Source: Nitrosomonas halophila (GTDB taxonomy: Bacteria > Pseudomonadota > Gammaproteobacteria > Burkholderiales > Nitrosomonadaceae). From it: DNA of 64,000 nucleotides. Below the pieces are notes generated by a model that saw only the letters and a program-made list of their open reading frames with translations, was not told the DNA's origin and ran no database searches. Where the stretch lies: the NCBI RefSeq assembly GCF_900107165.1, contig NZ_FNOY01000001.1:1-64000 (forward strand). Direction: 5' to 3'. Below are positions 61,557 to 64,000 of this stretch, one piece after another. A program made the position numbers and the translations under genes. Every line of letters begins with the position of its first letter. The stretch's first letter is position 1.

Positions 61557-62894
61557 TTACTCAAAAACTGGATCAGTTTCTTCCAGGCGCTCCAGTTGGA
61601 ATCTGGCATCTCCCATGTTGCGCAGAGTAGCTTTGTAGAATTTCTCATGCACATAGACCAACGGGATTTCCAGTATTCCAGTTTCGGTGTTGTAGCGTGC
61701 CGGGGCAGCATAGCGAGGCCGGTCGAGTTGTAGGGTATTCAGGACGAATACCGCCTCATCCTGATACTGCATCTGTGCACGGAAATGCAGATCGTTTGCC
61801 TGGATATCGTTCAGGCTTAGGATGCCGCTATGTCCGTCGAAGACCGTTGCCATATTCAGCGCCGTGGCGGGTTCGATAATCGGGCGCTTGCAAAGCCGGA
61901 GCGTGCAGAGCTCTTTGGCCAAGAGGGCGTCATTGCGGTCGATGACCCCATCGCCATTGACATCGAATCGAATATTATCCGGACGCAGGGGCTCGCTATT
62001 CTGTGCCGCCAGCAGAATCAGCGCGACATCGATTCGATCCACATAACCATTCAAATCCACGTCGCCGGGAATGGATACAGGCGTGGCCGGAGGGAGCGGT
62101 GGGGGAGCGATGCTTGAAGAGTCGCCGATCAAGGCCAGCAGAGCGGCAGCAAATGCATTTTCGTCCAAGCCAGCATTAAACAGGATGAGAAAAGGTTCCG
62201 AAGGGTAGTAACGGGCGTTGGAGGTGACCTGCATTTCGATCAGATAAGCGCCAACCGGGCCGCCTATTTCGCCTTGCTGGTTTTCCAGGAAGAAGCTGAG
62301 ATGCGTGTGGAGGACGCCGTTATTGTTGGTAATGTCGACGACCAATTCAGGATTGCCATGAATCCCGTCTGCGGCAAACACAGTACTGCCATCCGTGCCG
62401 AAGCTGCCTTCGCTGAAGCAAAACAATTGCCCGGCACATTGAGAATAGTCGCTGATGACTTGGCTGCTTGCTTCCAGCCCACCGAACAATTTGATTTGAA
62501 AGCCGTCAGGTGGATTTCCCCAGGAGGAGAATGCCGGATCCCAGTATTTGAGCTTTCCCAGTGCGCGATAGCTGATCAGTTCATTGGGAAGCAATGCGTT
62601 CCGGACTGACTGAAAGCCCGGGTTTCTGGTCCGGAAATCACCCCCGGAAAAATCCCGGAAATCAGCCAGAAAAATGAATTTGCCTGTTGCCGCTTCTCTG
62701 GGCAAGGTGCCTGCCGGTAACTGAAGCGATTCCGCCAGCCGGCCAAGCTCACAGCCGACCACGCCCGGCGTACGGCAATACCCGGTAAACAGTGCGTTGC
62801 CTTGTCCCCAGACTTCCACATCCAGGTGTGGGGCGGCGGCCGCCTGATTGAACATCAGTGCCGCAACGATCGCGAATAAGGCCGGATGTAACAT
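61557..62894 (-). CDS. Secreted all3515-like protein with dockerin-type calcium motifs
   Basis: This 445-residue protein has a signal peptide (about 1-21). An N-terminal all3515-like domain (about 22-250) carries HLDVEVWGQGNALFTGYC, FIFLADFRDFSGGDF, GVLHTHLSFFLENQQGEIGG and EPFLILFNAGLDENAFAAAL. A dockerin I-like pair of EF-hand loops follows (DVDLNGYVDRIDVALI and DVNGDGVIDRNDALL, about 275-330), then a C-terminal beta domain shared with the downstream protein. The start at 62894 is 2 nt after the receptor stop and fixes the signal peptide; the longer upstream frame is antisense to nothing useful and is rejected. It probably works with the receptor in metal capture (inference). Confidence 0.75.
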   Translation of the reverse strand: MLHPALFAIVAALMFNQAAAAPHLDVEVWGQGNALFTGYCRTPGVVGCELGRLAESLQLPAGTLPREAATGKFIFLADFRDFSGGDFRTRNPGFQSVRNALLPNELISYRALGKLKYWDPAFSSWGNPPDGFQIKLFGGLEASSQVISDYSQCAGQLFCFSEGSFGTDGSTVFAADGIHGNPELVVDITNNNGVLHTHLSFFLENQQGEIGGPVGAYLIEMQVTSNARYYPSEPFLILFNAGLDENAFAAALLALIGDSSSIAPPPLPPATPVSIPGDVDLNGYVDRIDVALILLAAQNSEPLRPDNIRFDVNGDGVIDRNDALLAKELCTLRLCKRPIIEPATALNMATVFDGHSGILSLNDIQANDLHFRAQMQYQDEAVFVLNTLQLDRPRYAAPARYNTETGILEIPLVYVHEKFYKATLRNMGDARFQLERLEETDPVFE

Positions 62895-62896
62895 GC

Positions 62897-64000
62897 TTAG
62901 AAGGTTGCCCGTAATCCGAATACCAAGCTTCGGCCAGGTTCGGGTGCAAAATTTCTCAAGAATGAAACCGCGCTGCGTATTTCTTGGTTCAGCAGATTGG
63001 TGCCTCTGACAAATAGCCAGAGATCCGCCCATTTCCCCAGACCCATTTGATAATCCGCGCTTGCAGTCAGTAGATGATAGCCTCGGGTACGGGTTTCATT
63101 TTCACCCGGAAAGTTTTGTGCTTCCGCCCGGGTGTAACGCAGGGCGGTATGCCATTTTGCATGACTGAAACCAAGCTCGGCACCATAGCGCAAAGGTGGC
63201 AGGCGCGGGATGTCGTCGCGCCCACCCTGCACAAAGCGGCCGCGAACGTAGTCGGAAAATACAGTCAGCAGCACATCGCCTTGGGCAAGCCGGTAAAGCC
63301 TGGCTTCGAGCTCGGATTCATAGCCGATAAATTCTGCATTGCGTTGATCATAGGCAAAAATTGATACACATTCCGCCTGACTGACGCATCGCTGGCGAAT
63401 GACTTCATTATCAATTTCATAGACCAGCCCGGTGTTGCGTTGGTAAATAAAATTATTGGCCCGGCTGTAGTAGCCATTGACTCGCAGACCGAAGCGTTCC
63501 TTCTTCAAGCTGAAGCCCAAATCGATCATGTTCATGGTTTCATTGGTCAGTTGCACATTGCCGATATCAAAGCTGCGTGTGGACAAGTGTGGGCCCAGCG
63601 ACAGTAATTCCTGAATATCCGGCGAGCGCTTGCTGTGGTTGAACAGCAGCATGACTGAGGTATCTTTCAGTGGATGCCACTGCACTGAGGCGGAAGCGGA
63701 TACTGCCCGGTACTTCATTTCATCTGGCAATGGGATGGGGGGCAGGGCACTGCCGCGTAGCGATAACTGGTCCGCCCTGGGATTTATCCGGGATTGTTCA
63801 AAGCGGAGGCCGCTGCTAACTGTCCAGTTGTCCCAGGCATATTGCTGCGTCGTATACAAGCCAAGCGACTGCTGCCGGGTTTCGGGAACGAAAGTTTCGA
63901 CCCCCAGTGCGGCAAAATCCCGGTTGATCCATTGCACGCCGACTGTGCCGGTCAAGCGCTGGAAAAAATTATGGTCGATTTCAAACCGTCCTTCCCCGAC
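62897..64000 (-). CDS. TonB-dependent outer-membrane receptor, C-terminal part (cut by window edge)
   Basis: The last 367 residues of a TonB-dependent receptor barrel are present and the frame is open to the window edge. Barrel features include YTTQQYAWDNWTVSSGLRFE, HPLKDTSVMLLFNHSKRSPD, GLRVNGYYSRANNFIY and the end NLLNQEIRSAVSFLRNFAPE, then GRSLVFGLRATF with the C-terminal aromatic. The SFL-x4-PEPGR pattern near the end is shared with ZnuD-like zinc/heme receptors, which fits the metal-related genes downstream. The plug domain and start lie outside. The stop is coupled to the next start. Confidence 0.88.
   Translation of the reverse strand, partial: VGEGRFEIDHNFFQRLTGTVGVQWINRDFAALGVETFVPETRQQSLGLYTTQQYAWDNWTVSSGLRFEQSRINPRADQLSLRGSALPPIPLPDEMKYRAVSASASVQWHPLKDTSVMLLFNHSKRSPDIQELLSLGPHLSTRSFDIGNVQLTNETMNMIDLGFSLKKERFGLRVNGYYSRANNFIYQRNTGLVYEIDNEVIRQRCVSQAECVSIFAYDQRNAEFIGYESELEARLYRLAQGDVLLTVFSDYVRGRFVQGGRDDIPRLPPLRYGAELGFSHAKWHTALRYTRAEAQNFPGENETRTRGYHLLTASADYQMGLGKWADLWLFVRGTNLLNQEIRSAVSFLRNFAPEPGRSLVFGLRATF

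Overview
The window looks like a chromosomal piece of a betaproteobacterium, most likely a Nitrosomonas-type autotrophic ammonia oxidiser. This is an inference from a CBB-cycle phosphoribulokinase (9806-10675), betaproteobacterial gene orders (hrcA/nadK/recN; LOG gene-DUF2782-thrB beside polA; ffh/ypjD; rne/rluC) and a HrcA/CIRCE-controlled rpoH. No rRNA or tRNA gene and no CRISPR array was seen.

Left end (1-1850) is accessory DNA. Three fragments of group II introns surround a hicAB toxin-antitoxin pair lying between two integron attC-like sites, with a 166-bp hairpin (MITE-like) element and a 16-bp tandem duplication. It reads as a decayed integron cassette. A membrane/CBS protein with an abnormal C-terminus follows (2056-2772).

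From 2.9 to 44.3 kb the DNA is mostly housekeeping: recN, nadK, hrcA, hemH, a sterol-desaturase-type hydroxylase, an M48 lipoprotein peptidase, prkB, uvrD, a BPSS1780-type membrane protein, thrB, a DUF2782 protein, a LOG-family hydrolase, polA, a fatty acid desaturase, rpmG/rpmB, radC, coaBC, dut, a DUF192 protein, ffh, a CcsA-like protein, ogt, xerD, rne, rluC, a PAS-GGDEF-EAL protein, tesA/ybbA/ybbP, a secreted protein, a TetR-like regulator, a DUF457 hydrolase, a receiver-EAL protein, folA and thyA.

From 44.4 to 53.7 kb every gene is on the minus strand and concerns sulfur or metals. A sulfate uptake cluster (yezD-like gene, Alginate_exp-type outer-membrane channel, sbp, cysT, cysW, cysA, then cysB) is preceded by a three-gene RiPP cluster. 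That cluster has a seven-cysteine EGKCG-repeat precursor, a DUF692 (MNIO) maturase and a DUF2063 partner, as in Hvf/bufferin copper-binding peptide systems. This is the strongest candidate for a little-described system in the window.

From 54 to 64 kb come an M17 aminopeptidase, a DUF4389 protein, a DUF389 membrane protein, a family II pyrophosphatase gene broken by one frameshift inside a nine-C tract and flanked by imperfect direct repeats, rpoH with a perfect CIRCE operator, a third hairpin element that supplies the C-terminus of a degenerate PAP2 protein, and a minus-strand cluster (TonB-dependent receptor cut by the window edge, dockerin-containing secreted protein, His-rich secreted protein) that looks like metal, possibly zinc, acquisition.

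Three unrelated hairpin elements of nearly equal size (166, 167 and 172 bp) are spread over the window.
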